A stretch of DNA of 35,313 nucleotides from Candidatus Dorea gallistercoris (GTDB lineage Bacteria > Bacillota > Clostridia > Lachnospirales > Lachnospiraceae), in assembly GCA_019114065.1 (NCBI GenBank), contig DXGF01000182.1, forward strand, positions 1 through 35,313, given 5' to 3'. Position 1 is the stretch's first letter, and each line of letters opens with the position of its first letter. Under the pieces are notes generated by a model. It worked only from the letters and a program-made list of their open reading frames with translations, did no database searches and was not told where the DNA came from. Shown piece by piece: positions 15,347-23,039 of the stretch. Made by a program: the position numbers and the translations under genes.

Positions 15347-16185
15347 AACATTTGAATTATATATACAGTCCGGGGACCGCGTATGAGCGGCAGGCCCTGA
15401 AAGATATCTGTCTGGAGCTTCCCCACGGGGAATTCATAGGTATCATCGGTCACACCGGTTCCGGAAAATCCACGCTGATCCAGCATTTAAACGGACTGAT
15501 CCGGGCCACCAGCGGGACGATCTACTACAATGGAGAGGACATTTACCAGGAAGGGTATGACAGGAAGGCTTTGAGAAGTCAGGTAGGTCTGGTCTTCCAG
15601 TACCCGGAACATCAGTTGTTCGAGGTGGATGTGATGACGGATGTCTGCTTCGGCCCTAAGAACCTGGGACTTAGCCCGGAGGAATGTAAGGAGCGGGCGT
15701 TGGAGGCGCTCCGTCTGGTGGGGCTGAAGGAAAAATATTACAAATCTTCGCCCTTTGAATTGTCGGGAGGCCAGAAACGGCGGGCCGCGATCGCCGGAGT
15801 GCTTGCCATGCATCCCAGGGTGCTGGTGCTGGACGAGCCTACGGCCGGGCTGGATCCTAAGGGCCGGGATGATATCCTGGATCAGATCGCTTATCTGCAT
15901 GAGCAGTCAGACATGACCGTGGTCCTAGTGTCCCACAGTATGGAGGATATCGCCAAGTACGCGGACCGCATCGTGGTGATGAATCAGGGAGAGATCCTCT
16001 ATAATGATATACCGAGAAAGGTATTTGCCCACTATCAGGACTTGGAGCAGGTGGGGCTTGCGGCGCCCCAGGTAACTTATATCATGCATGATCTAAGAGA
16101 GAAAGGGTTCCCGGTCAGCGTAAATGTGACCACAGTACAGGAAGCCGCGGATGAGATTATGAAAGCACTGGAGAAGGAAGCATGA
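15331..16185 (+). CDS. ecfA2: Energy-coupling factor transporter ATPase EcfA2
   Basis: 284 residues. Walker A is GHTGSGKST, the Q-loop [18 protein letters not shown], the signature [16 protein letters not shown] and Walker [13 protein letters not shown]. The EHQLFE Q-loop distinguishes EcfA2 from EcfA1. It pairs with EcfA1 as a heterodimeric ATPase on the cytoplasmic face of EcfT. It overlaps ecfA1 by 16 bp and ecfT by 4 bp (ATGA), which indicates translational coupling. Confidence 0.93.
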   Translation: MSIKIEHLNYIYSPGTAYERQALKDICLELPHGEFIGIIGHTGSGKSTLIQHLNGLIRATSGTIYYNGEDIYQEGYDRKALRSQVGLVFQYPEHQLFEVDVMTDVCFGPKNLGLSPEECKERALEALRLVGLKEKYYKSSPFELSGGQKRRAAIAGVLAMHPRVLVLDEPTAGLDPKGRDDILDQIAYLHEQSDMTVVLVSHSMEDIAKYADRIVVMNQGEILYNDIPRKVFAHYQDLEQVGLAAPQVTYIMHDLREKGFPVSVNVTTVQEAADEIMKALEKEA

Positions 16186-17006
16186 TTCGAGATATAACGA
16201 TTGGACAATATTATCCCGCAAAAAGTATACTGCACAGACTGGACCCAAGAGTGAAGATCGTCTGCACCCTTCTGTATCTGGTTTCTCTGTTTCTGTTCCG
16301 AAGTATTCCCGGGTATCTGGTGGCAACCCTGTTTCTGGCGGCGGTCATCCGCATGTCGAAAGTACCTTTTTCCTATATCGTTAGAGGACTGAAACCGATC
16401 ATTTTCCTGCTGTTGATAACCGTTTTGTTTAATCTCTTTTTGACCAGAAGCGGAGAAGTGCTCTTTCAGAAGTGGATCTTCACCATCACAGCAGGAGGGC
16501 TCCAGACGGCAGTGTATATGGGAATCCGGCTGATCTACCTGATCCTTGGATCTTCCCTTATGACCTTTACCACGACCCCAAATGAACTGACAGACGGGAT
16601 CGAGGCGTTGCTGGGACCGTTAAAGAAGATCCATGTGCCGGTCCACGAGATAGCCATGATGATGTCCATCGCTCTGCGGTTTATCCCGATCCTTCTGGAA
16701 GAGACCGATAAGATCATGAAGGCACAGATCGCAAGAGGAGCGGATCTGGAAAGCGGGAACCTGATCCAGCGGGCCAAAAGCATGATTCCGATCCTGGTGC
16801 CACTGTTCGTGTCCGCCTTCCGGCGGGCCAACGATCTGGCCATGGCAATGGAATCCCGCTGCTACCAGGGCGGCGAAGGCAGGACCAAGATGAAGCCTTT
16901 GCGGTATCGCGGCAGAGACTATATTGCGTATATTGTTGTAATTGTTTATGTAATTGCGGTGGTTCTCGTCGGGAGGTACGTATCACTGCATGTATGGGTG
17001 TTTTGA
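16182..17006 (+). CDS. ecfT: Energy-coupling factor transporter transmembrane protein EcfT
   Basis: 274 residues with about five or six membrane helices, for example LYLVSLFLFRSIPGYLVATL near the N-terminus and a last helix near residue 255. The cytoplasmic coupling helices carry the two short Ala-Arg-type motifs used to dock onto the ATPases: QIARGAD (about residue 188) and AMESRCYQGG (about 225). EcfT scaffolds the ATPases and the S components. It starts inside the ecfA2 stop. No S component is directly attached, but one lies at 29249-29773. Confidence 0.92.
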   Translation: MIRDITIGQYYPAKSILHRLDPRVKIVCTLLYLVSLFLFRSIPGYLVATLFLAAVIRMSKVPFSYIVRGLKPIIFLLLITVLFNLFLTRSGEVLFQKWIFTITAGGLQTAVYMGIRLIYLILGSSLMTFTTTPNELTDGIEALLGPLKKIHVPVHEIAMMMSIALRFIPILLEETDKIMKAQIARGADLESGNLIQRAKSMIPILVPLFVSAFRRANDLAMAMESRCYQGGEGRTKMKPLRYRGRDYIAYIVVIVYVIAVVLVGRYVSLHVWVF

Positions 17007-17023
17007 ATTGTGTTAAATTGTAT

Positions 17024-17062
17024 TTTGGGACGTAGTATTTTTAAAAGATGCTACGTCCCAAA
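17024..17062. repeat. Perfect inverted repeat between ecfT and truA
   Basis: Arms of 12 nt, 17024-17035 and 17051-17062, are exactly complementary around a 15-nt centre; the core is TTGGGACGTAG with CTACGTCCCAA. There is no T-run on either side, so it is not a typical terminator. It may be an mRNA processing or attenuation hairpin, or an operator. Confidence 0.7.
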
Positions 17063-17094
17063 TTGAAAGATGCCCTGTACCCAATGGAGGTTCT

Positions 17095-17850
17095 ATGAAA
17101 AGAGTCAGAATTGTTGTCGCTTATGACGGAACGGATTACTGTGGCTGGCAGATCCAGCCTAACGGGATTACGATCGAAGAGGTCCTGAACAAGTGTCTGA
17201 AGGGGCTGACCGGGGAGGAGATCCGGGTGATCGGAGCCAGCCGTACGGATTCTGGGGTGCACGCCCTGGGAAATGTGGCGGTGTTTGACACGGAATCCAG
17301 GATCCCGGCGGAGCGGATGGCCTATGCCATGAACCAGCGGCTGCCAGAGGATATCGTAGTTGTCCGGTCGGATGAGGTGCCCCTTACCTGGCACCCAAGA
17401 TACCAGGATCAGATCAGGAAAACTTACGAGTATCACATTTATAACGCAAAGTCACCGAATCCTCTGCGGCGGCGCTATGCTTCCTTTGTCTCTTTTCCAC
17501 TGGATGTGGGGAAGATGCGGGAAGGGGCGGCGTATCTTGAGGGAACTCATGATTTCGCCAGCTTCTGTTGTATCCGTACCAGCGTAGAGGATACGGTGCG
17601 GACCATTGATGCGATCCAGATCCGCCAGGAGGGGCTGGAGATCACACTGAGGGTCAGTGGAAGCGGCTTTCTATATAACATGGTGCGGATCATCGCCGGG
17701 ACTTTGATCCGGGTAGGCAGAGGCTTCTATACGCCGGAGCGGGTCCGTGAGATCCTGGAAGCGCGGGAGCGGACTGAAGCCGGAGTGACCGCGCCGGCGG
17801 AAGGTTTGGTTTTAGTGGAGGTGTGTTATGGAGAATCGGATTTATTTTGA
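17095..17850 (+). CDS. truA: tRNA pseudouridine(38-40) synthase TruA
   Basis: 251 residues, the family length. The catalytic Asp52 lies in GASRTDSGVHALGN, preceded by the N-terminal AYDGTDYCGWQ motif. RNA- and uridine-binding segments GTHDFASFC (about residues 152-160) and GSGFLYNMVRIIAGTLI (about 193-209) follow. It isomerises uridines 38-40 of the anticodon stem-loop. The start codon follows a GGAGG site. It overlaps the next gene by 23 bp. In many Firmicutes ecfA-ecfA-ecfT-truA is followed by rplM-rpsI; here it is not. Confidence 0.95.
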   Translation: MKRVRIVVAYDGTDYCGWQIQPNGITIEEVLNKCLKGLTGEEIRVIGASRTDSGVHALGNVAVFDTESRIPAERMAYAMNQRLPEDIVVVRSDEVPLTWHPRYQDQIRKTYEYHIYNAKSPNPLRRRYASFVSFPLDVGKMREGAAYLEGTHDFASFCCIRTSVEDTVRTIDAIQIRQEGLEITLRVSGSGFLYNMVRIIAGTLIRVGRGFYTPERVREILEARERTEAGVTAPAEGLVLVEVCYGESDLF

Positions 17851-18982
17851 CAATGGAAGCACGTCCTGGCCTAAGGCGCCCGGTGTGGCGGAGGCGGTGG
17901 GAAAGCTTCTCACCCAGGGCGCTTTTAACATCAACCGGGGGAACTACGAGGGCGCTTACGAGGTAGAAGGGATGGTGCTGGAGACCAGAGACCAGCTTGC
18001 AAAGCTGTTCCAGGCTCCTTCTTCCAGAAATGTGATCTTCACGCCGGGGATTACCTACTCCTTGAACTATTTTATCAAAGGGTTTCTGAAACCGGGGGAC
18101 CACGTGATCATCACCGGGATCGAGCACAATGCGGTCATGCGGCCCCTGTGGCAGATGCAGGCAAAAGGCGTGGCCTTCGATGTGGCGGAGACGGATGAGG
18201 AAGGGACTGTGGATCCTGAGAGTGTGGGGAGACTGATACGTGGCGAGACCAAGGCGGTCATCGCTTCCCATGCATCTAACGTGTGCGGAACGATCGAGCC
18301 AATCCGGGAAATCGGAGAGATCTGCCGCCGTCACCATATTTTCTTCGTGGTGGACAGCGCTCAGAGCGCCGGAACGCTGGAGATCAAGATGGGGGAATGG
18401 GGAATTGACCTTCTTACTTTCACGGGACATAAGGGCCTTTTGGGGCCTCAGGGGATCGGCGGTCTTGTGGTGTCAGAAGAGTTGGACCAGGAAATGGAGC
18501 CCTTGATCGCGGGCGGGACAGGAAGTCAGTCGGATTCCTACGAGATGCCCCGGATGCTCCCTGACAAATATGAAAGCGGGACCATGAACCTGCCGGGGAT
18601 CGCGGGCCTTCACGCCGCGTTGGGCCATCTTCGGGAGACTGGAATCACTAAAATTTATCAAAAGAAAATGGAACTGACCGGATATTTTCTGGAACAGATA
18701 AGGGAAATCCCGGGCTTAAGAGTGGTGGGGAAACAAGGCCTGAAAGACCGGACAGCCGTGGTTTCCATTGATTTTCAGAAAATGGACAACGCACAGGCTG
18801 CTTTTGAGCTGGAACAGCGGTATGGCATCATGACTAGGGTGGGTCTCCACTGCGCTCCGTTGGCCCACAAAACTCTTGGAAGCTATCCCCAGGGAACGGT
18901 GCGGTTCGCGTTTGGCGAAACCAATACCAAAGAGGAGATTGAAGTTTGCGTAAGCGGAATTCGAGAATTATTTTCAGTATAG
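17828..18982 (+). CDS. Cysteine desulfurase family protein (class V aminotransferase fold)
   Basis: 384 residues, fold type I PLP enzyme. IYFDNGSTSWPK opens the protein, and GITYSLNYFIKGF and GIEHNAVMRP follow. The cofactor Asp/Gln pair is in VVDSAQSAGT, the Schiff-base Lys202 in TGHKGLLGPQG, and the candidate persulfide Cys342 in VGLHCAPLAH. This pattern fits the SufS-like cysteine desulfurase subgroup of TIGR01977 type rather than the IscS/NifS type. It should release sulfur from cysteine as a protein persulfide. It starts within truA, so it is translationally coupled. The double-cubane reductase and DUF3343 genes that follow are plausible users of the sulfur, which is inference. Confidence 0.88.
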   Translation: MENRIYFDNGSTSWPKAPGVAEAVGKLLTQGAFNINRGNYEGAYEVEGMVLETRDQLAKLFQAPSSRNVIFTPGITYSLNYFIKGFLKPGDHVIITGIEHNAVMRPLWQMQAKGVAFDVAETDEEGTVDPESVGRLIRGETKAVIASHASNVCGTIEPIREIGEICRRHHIFFVVDSAQSAGTLEIKMGEWGIDLLTFTGHKGLLGPQGIGGLVVSEELDQEMEPLIAGGTGSQSDSYEMPRMLPDKYESGTMNLPGIAGLHAALGHLRETGITKIYQKKMELTGYFLEQIREIPGLRVVGKQGLKDRTAVVSIDFQKMDNAQAAFELEQRYGIMTRVGLHCAPLAHKTLGSYPQGTVRFAFGETNTKEEIEVCVSGIRELFSV

Positions 18983-19018
18983 AATCGATCAATAAATCCG
19001 AGAAAGCATGAGAAAAAT

Positions 19019-19142
19019 CAATGATCCCACAGCGGGGATCGCATTGTGTTGCTTTGAAAAACGTGTTACGGTAAATCTAGTCCAGTAGTCTGGCCAGCGG
19101 CCGGTCTGCTATATTTACGAAAGAAGCAAGGAGGAATGTAAA
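19019..19142 (+). other. Structured leader upstream of the double-cubane reductase
   Basis: Two hairpin-forming stretches lie in the 160-nt gap. One spans 19019-19046 (CAATGATCCC against GGGATCGCATTG with a bulge) and a second GC-rich one lies near 19092-19107 (CTGGCC against GGCCGG). Neither has a proper T-tract. A strong AAGGAGG site precedes the ATG at 19143. I cannot match a known riboswitch. Confidence 0.4.
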
Positions 19143-20417
19143 ATGGCTGATTACCGTAAGATGTGGGAAGAACTGGGAATGGATCTGGAGACGCACGACC
19201 AATTGTGCGAAGTGCTTCCGCAGGCATTTGGGGATGTCTATCTGTCCCAGGAAAACCGCCCGGAGAGCATGGATTACTACAACATGGTGGTTGCGGATAT
19301 CCATGGGATCCGTCCGGCGGAACTGATCGAGCATCAGAAGGAGGGCGGAAAGGTATTTGGAACCTTCTGTGTATATGTGCCGGACGAGATCGTATTCGCG
19401 GCTGACGCGATCGCCACAGGACTTTGCGGAGGTTCTCAGTTCTGGGTGCCGGGAGGGGAGAAGGTGCTTCCTACCAATACCTGTCCTTTGATCAAAGCGT
19501 CGGTGGGAGCAAGACTGGACCGGACCTGTCCGTTTTTCAGGATCGCGGATATCTATGTGGGAGAGACCACCTGCGATGGAAAGAAGAAGGCTTGGGAGAT
19601 CCTGGGAGAGGATGTTCCGGTCTATGTGATGAATCTTCCTCAGATGAAACGGGCCAAAGATGTGCAGGCATGGGCGGAAGAAATCGCGGATTTCAAGGAT
19701 AAGGTAGAGGAAGTTACGGGAAATAAGGTGACGGCGGAGAAGCTGGCGGAAAGTATACGATTGATCAACGGAAAGAGGAAAGCCCTGGAGCGTCTGTATG
19801 AGACCAGGAAAAACGAGAAGCTTCCGATCAGCGGCCGGGATGCGCTTCTGATCTCTCAGATCGCGTTCTATGATGACCCGGGAAGATTTACCCAGATGAC
19901 CAACAAACTCTGTGACGAACTGGAGCAGCGGGTGAAAGACGGCGTGAGTGTATTTGAGGAAGGGACGAAACGGATCATGCTGACGGGTACACCGCTGGCG
20001 ATCCCCAACTGGAAGCTCCACAATATCGTAGAGACCAGCGGCGGAGCGGTTGTCTGTGAAGAAATGTGCACGGGAACCCGCTACTTCGAGCATCAGGTAG
20101 ACGAGAGCGGCAAGACTTTGGATGAGCAGATCCAAGCGCTGGCCAAGAGATACATGAACATTAATTGCGCCTGCTTCACACCGAACAACGACAGAATCGA
20201 CGACATCCTCCGTCTGGCGAAAGAATACAAGGTGGATGGGATCATCGATGTAAACTTAAAGTTCTGCAACCTGTATGATACAGAAGGGTATTTTGTTGAA
20301 AGAGCTATGAAAGAAGAGGGAATTCCGGTACTTGGCATTGAGACAGACTATACAGACAGCGACGCTCAGCAGCTTCGCACCAGAGTCAGCGCGTTTATTG
20401 AAATGCTGAATAATTAG
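19143..20417 (+). CDS. Double-cubane-cluster-containing anaerobic reductase (2-hydroxyacyl-CoA dehydratase D-like)
   Basis: 424 residues of the HgdB/BadD superfamily. Cysteines suited to cluster binding occur in LPTNTCPLIK, LDRTCPFFR and GETTCDGKKK (about residues 115-145), and in CEEMCTGTRYFE, NINCACFTPNNDR and NLKFCNLYD in the second half. This single-subunit layout matches the double-cubane cluster proteins, which hold an [8Fe-9S] cluster made of two [4Fe-4S] cubanes bridged by sulfide and reduce small substrates at low potential with an ATP-driven activator. No activator ATPase gene (HgdC-like) is adjacent. The N-terminus reads as cytosolic. It is followed after 27 bp by the DUF3343 gene. 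The physiological substrate of this group is not established. Confidence 0.88.
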   Translation: MADYRKMWEELGMDLETHDQLCEVLPQAFGDVYLSQENRPESMDYYNMVVADIHGIRPAELIEHQKEGGKVFGTFCVYVPDEIVFAADAIATGLCGGSQFWVPGGEKVLPTNTCPLIKASVGARLDRTCPFFRIADIYVGETTCDGKKKAWEILGEDVPVYVMNLPQMKRAKDVQAWAEEIADFKDKVEEVTGNKVTAEKLAESIRLINGKRKALERLYETRKNEKLPISGRDALLISQIAFYDDPGRFTQMTNKLCDELEQRVKDGVSVFEEGTKRIMLTGTPLAIPNWKLHNIVETSGGAVVCEEMCTGTRYFEHQVDESGKTLDEQIQALAKRYMNINCACFTPNNDRIDDILRLAKEYKVDGIIDVNLKFCNLYDTEGYFVERAMKEEGIPVLGIETDYTDSDAQQLRTRVSAFIEMLNN

Positions 20418-20444
20418 GGAAAACTTCTGGAAGGAAGTGGCTGT

Positions 20445-20705
20445 ATGGATCAGATCCAGCATTACGTGTTGTTTCCCAACCATGATAATGGAATGCGTTT
20501 GTATCAGGAACTAAAAAAACTGGGGGTGAAGGCGGTGATCGCGCCTACGCCTCGGTCAGCCAGCAAATGCTGCGGCATTTCTCTGATCGTCCAGGAAGAG
20601 GATCTGGATCAAATCCAGGAGTGTATCCTGGAACATGAGATAGAGATCTTGAAGATCGTGGCGATCGAGCGGGATATCAACGCAAATCGAGACCGATATT
20701 GTTAA
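20445..20705 (+). CDS. DUF3343 protein, putative Se/S carrier-like
   Basis: 86 residues, the full length of the small PF11823 family. It starts with the family's YVLFPNHDNGMRLYQELKKL and has a central RSASKCCGISL with a Cys pair near residue 43, the likely carrier or ligand site. An acidic helix and a basic C-terminus ending in Cys follow. Family members are proposed selenium/sulfur carrier-like proteins on the basis of gene neighbourhoods; no reaction is proven. It is directly downstream of the double-cubane reductase with an AAGGAAG site and is followed by a terminator, so the two form one unit. Confidence 0.85.
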   Translation: MDQIQHYVLFPNHDNGMRLYQELKKLGVKAVIAPTPRSASKCCGISLIVQEEDLDQIQECILEHEIEILKIVAIERDINANRDRYC

Positions 20706-20728
20706 GATGGAAGGAAGCAGTGATTGGC

Positions 20729-20771
20729 AAAGCCTTGGTTATGAGAAAAATTCTCAAAACCAGGGCTTTTT
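20729..20771 (+). terminator. Intrinsic terminator after DUF3343
   Basis: The arm AAAGCCTTGGTT (20729-20740) pairs with AACCAGGGCTTT on the right, with an inner GAGAA/TTCTC stem, and is followed by a T-run. It ends the reductase-DUF3343 unit and isolates the G3E GTPase pair. Confidence 0.85.
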
Positions 20772-20832
20772 GGCGCGATACGCCCGGCAAGCGGCCGCCG
20801 AGCCTGCATGAGCGGATATTCGCCGGTGCCCC

Positions 20833-20861
20833 TGGAAACCCGTTCAGGTTTGTGATAAGAT
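20833..20861 (+). promoter_or_regulatory. Possible promoter of the G3E GTPase pair
   Basis: TGGAAA (20833-20838), 17 nt, TAAGAT (20856-20861), 32 nt before the start codon. Both boxes match the consensus at four of six positions. A GC-rich stretch with small hairpins lies between it and the preceding terminator. Confidence 0.4.
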
Positions 20862-20893
20862 AGAAAACAGAGTTGATAAAAGGAGTGTTGATC

Positions 20894-21970
20894 ATGACAA
20901 AAGTAGATATTATCTCAGGATTTCTGGGAGCCGGGAAGACCACCTTTATCAAAGAACTGATCAATAAGGTGTTTACCGGAGAAAAGCTGGTACTGATTGA
21001 AAATGAATTTGGAGAGATCGGGATTGACGGCGGATTTCTGAAAGATGCGGGGATCGAGATCACGGAAATGAATTCTGGCTGTATCTGCTGTACTCTTGTG
21101 GGCGATTTCAGCACAGCGCTGCAGAAAGTGCTGGAAGAGTATCAGCCGGACCGGGTAATGATCGAGCCATCCGGTGTGGGAAAGCTGTCAGATATCGTAA
21201 AAGCGATCGAGGACGTAAAGAAAAACGCGGATATTGAGATCAACGGCAGGATCACGGTGGTAGATGGGAAAAAAGCAAAGACGTATATGAAGAATTTTGG
21301 AGAGTTTTTCAAGGATCAGGTGGTCCACGCCTCCACGATCGTGATCAGCCGGACCCAGTCCATGTCCCCAGAGAAGATCGAGGAATGTGTGCATCTGCTC
21401 CGGGAAGAAAACGAAGAAGCCACGATCATTTCCACGCCATGGGAAGAATTAGGGAAAGAAGCGATTCTGCGGGCCTTAGAACACGGAGCGGAGATCGAGG
21501 GGATCCTGGAGGGACACAGCCACGAGCATGATCACGAGCATTGCTGCGGCCACGAGCACAGCCACAACCATGACCACGAGCATTGCCACGACCACGAGCA
21601 CAGCCACAACCATGACCACGAGCATTGCTGCGGTCACAAGCATGGTCACGACCATGGACATTGCTGCGGCCACGACCATCACCACCATCACGCGGATGAA
21701 GTGTTTACAAGCTGGGGAAAAGAGACGGCGCATAAATACACGGAGGAAGAGCTGGACTTCATTCTGAAGGCATTGTCTGAGACGGAAGGGTACGGAACCA
21801 TCCTGCGCTCGAAAGGAATTATCCCGATGGCGGATGGAACGTGGAAACAGTTTGACTTAGTGCCGGAAGAATATGAGGCCCGGGAAGGCCAGGCGGATTA
21901 TACCGGCCGGATCTGTGTGATCGGTACGGACTTGAAGGAAGAAGAATTGCTGAAACTGTTCCACGTATAA
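20894..21970 (+). CDS. G3E family GTPase (CobW/COG0523) with His/Cys-rich metal tract
   Basis: 358 residues. The P-loop is GFLGAGKTT (residues 9-17), the metal-binding CxCC motif is in NSGCICCTL (about 64-72), EPSGVG is the switch II region, and a CobW C-terminal domain ends the protein. The guanine motif is atypical: SRTQ occupies the place of NKxD. Between the domains, residues about 207-266 are a tract of His, Cys, Asp and Glu encoded by tandem 42-bp repeats. COG0523 proteins deliver zinc, cobalt or nickel to target proteins using GTP. The His tract would store or buffer metal. The ATG at 20894 is chosen over the in-frame TTG at 20873 because AAAAGGAGTG precedes it. A second G3E gene follows 45 bp later. 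The metal and client are unknown. Confidence 0.9.
   Translation: MTKVDIISGFLGAGKTTFIKELINKVFTGEKLVLIENEFGEIGIDGGFLKDAGIEITEMNSGCICCTLVGDFSTALQKVLEEYQPDRVMIEPSGVGKLSDIVKAIEDVKKNADIEINGRITVVDGKKAKTYMKNFGEFFKDQVVHASTIVISRTQSMSPEKIEECVHLLREENEEATIISTPWEELGKEAILRALEHGAEIEGILEGHSHEHDHEHCCGHEHSHNHDHEHCHDHEHSHNHDHEHCCGHKHGHDHGHCCGHDHHHHHADEVFTSWGKETAHKYTEEELDFILKALSETEGYGTILRSKGIIPMADGTWKQFDLVPEEYEAREGQADYTGRICVIGTDLKEEELLKLFHV
21533..21658 (+). repeat. Three tandem 42-bp repeats encoding the His/Cys tract
   Basis: Units at 21533-21574, 21575-21616 and 21617-21658 are each 14 codons. Units 1 and 2 differ at two codons (Cys-Gly against His-Asp); unit 3 is more diverged. A partial fourth unit runs on to about 21692. 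Such repeats can expand or contract by slippage. Confidence 0.85.
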
Positions 21971-22015
21971 GATGCCTGAGACAAAGCAGGAGAGGTAAGA
22001 AAGGCAGGTGTTCCT

Positions 22016-22957
22016 ATGAGCACACCGGTATTTGTGTGCACTGGATTTTTAGACAGTGGGAAAACCACACTGGTGAAGGATACTCTTATGAAGCAGGACT
22101 GGATCGAGCCGGGCCTGACCCTTTTAATTCTTTGCGAAGAAGGAGAGGAACAATACCCAGAAGAGTATCTGGAAGAAAATGAAATGAAGCTTCTGATCGT
22201 GGAAGAGCCGGAGCAGTTGAACAGAGAATTCTTTATCAATTGCGCGAAAAACTATCATCCAACCCAGGTTGTCATTGAATATAATGGAATGTGGAATCTG
22301 GGAGAGCTGCTGGCGAAGAAATATCCTAAGGGCTGGGAGATCCAGGGCATCTACTCTACAGTAAATGGAACTACATTGGATATGTATCTGAAAAATATGC
22401 GCAATCTTCTGATGGAACAGTTGACGGAGTCCAGTCTGATCGTAGTCAACCGCTGTGACACAAAAGTAGACCGGTCTGGTTTCCGTAGAGCGTTGAAGGT
22501 ACAGAATCCCATGGCCCAGTTGATCTTCGAGGATTTGGAAGGCAATATCATACAGCCGTCAGAGGACGACCTGCCCTATGACGTAAAAGGGGATAAAATC
22601 GTGATCGACGACATGGATTTTGGCGTCTGGTATGTAGATGCCTACGACCATCCGGGTGTTTATCTCCATAAGGAGATCGAGTTTGTGGCCCAGGCGTTCC
22701 GACCCAAGGGAATGGGAGAGGATATGTTTGTCCCTGTGCGTAAGATCATGACCTGCTGTGCCAACGATATGCGATTCTATGGATATCCATGCAAAATAAA
22801 GAACCAAGCCAAAATCCCGCTGAAAAAATGGGTTCGTGTGACGGCAAGATTTGAGATTGAGCCGATGCCGCCCTATGGAAACCGTCAGCCGGTGCTGCAT
22901 CTGGTGCGACTGGAACCGGCCAGGAAACCAGAAGAGGAAGTGGTGTACCTGGGATGA
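22016..22957 (+). CDS. G3E GTPase fused to a DUF1980/TIGR03943-like C-terminal domain
   Basis: 313 residues. The N-terminal half is a CobW-like GTPase with P-loop GFLDSGKTT, switch II-like VVIEYNGMWNL and guanine motif NRCD. The CxCC metal motif typical of the family is absent. From about residue 195, the segments DHPGVYLHKEIEFVAQAF and RKIMTCCANDMRFYGYPC followed by KKWVRVTARF match the extracellular-type domain of YcgQ (DUF1980), including its MTCCAxD signature. YcgQ-like proteins normally pair with PF03773 permeases such as the one at 5333-6145. Here the domain is on a cytosolic GTPase without membrane segments. It is an operon partner of the His-rich G3E protein and ends at a bidirectional terminator. 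A role in metal trafficking is likely but untested. Confidence 0.82.
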   Translation: MSTPVFVCTGFLDSGKTTLVKDTLMKQDWIEPGLTLLILCEEGEEQYPEEYLEENEMKLLIVEEPEQLNREFFINCAKNYHPTQVVIEYNGMWNLGELLAKKYPKGWEIQGIYSTVNGTTLDMYLKNMRNLLMEQLTESSLIVVNRCDTKVDRSGFRRALKVQNPMAQLIFEDLEGNIIQPSEDDLPYDVKGDKIVIDDMDFGVWYVDAYDHPGVYLHKEIEFVAQAFRPKGMGEDMFVPVRKIMTCCANDMRFYGYPCKIKNQAKIPLKKWVRVTARFEIEPMPPYGNRQPVLHLVRLEPARKPEEEVVYLG

Positions 22958-22994
22958 TCCGGGGATAGCGGAAAAAACAAGTTTCTGGATAAAG

Positions 22995-23030
22995 AAAGCA
23001 GTAAATCCTTCACAAAGATTTACTGCTTTT
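22995..23030. terminator. Bidirectional intrinsic terminator
   Basis: Arms AAAGCAGTAAATC (22995-23007) and GATTTACTGCTTT (23017-23029) are perfectly complementary, with A-rich and T-rich ends. It lies between two convergent genes and serves both. Confidence 0.9.
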
Positions 23031-23039
23031 AAATTCTGT

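Noticed and set aside
19019-19046. Riboswitch ahead of the double-cubane reductase
   Set aside because: Only a simple hairpin is visible; no conserved riboswitch core could be recognised.
21528-21767. Regular repeats taken at first for a CRISPR-like array
   Set aside because: The repeats are in frame, contiguous without spacers and encode the His/Cys tract of the G3E GTPase.
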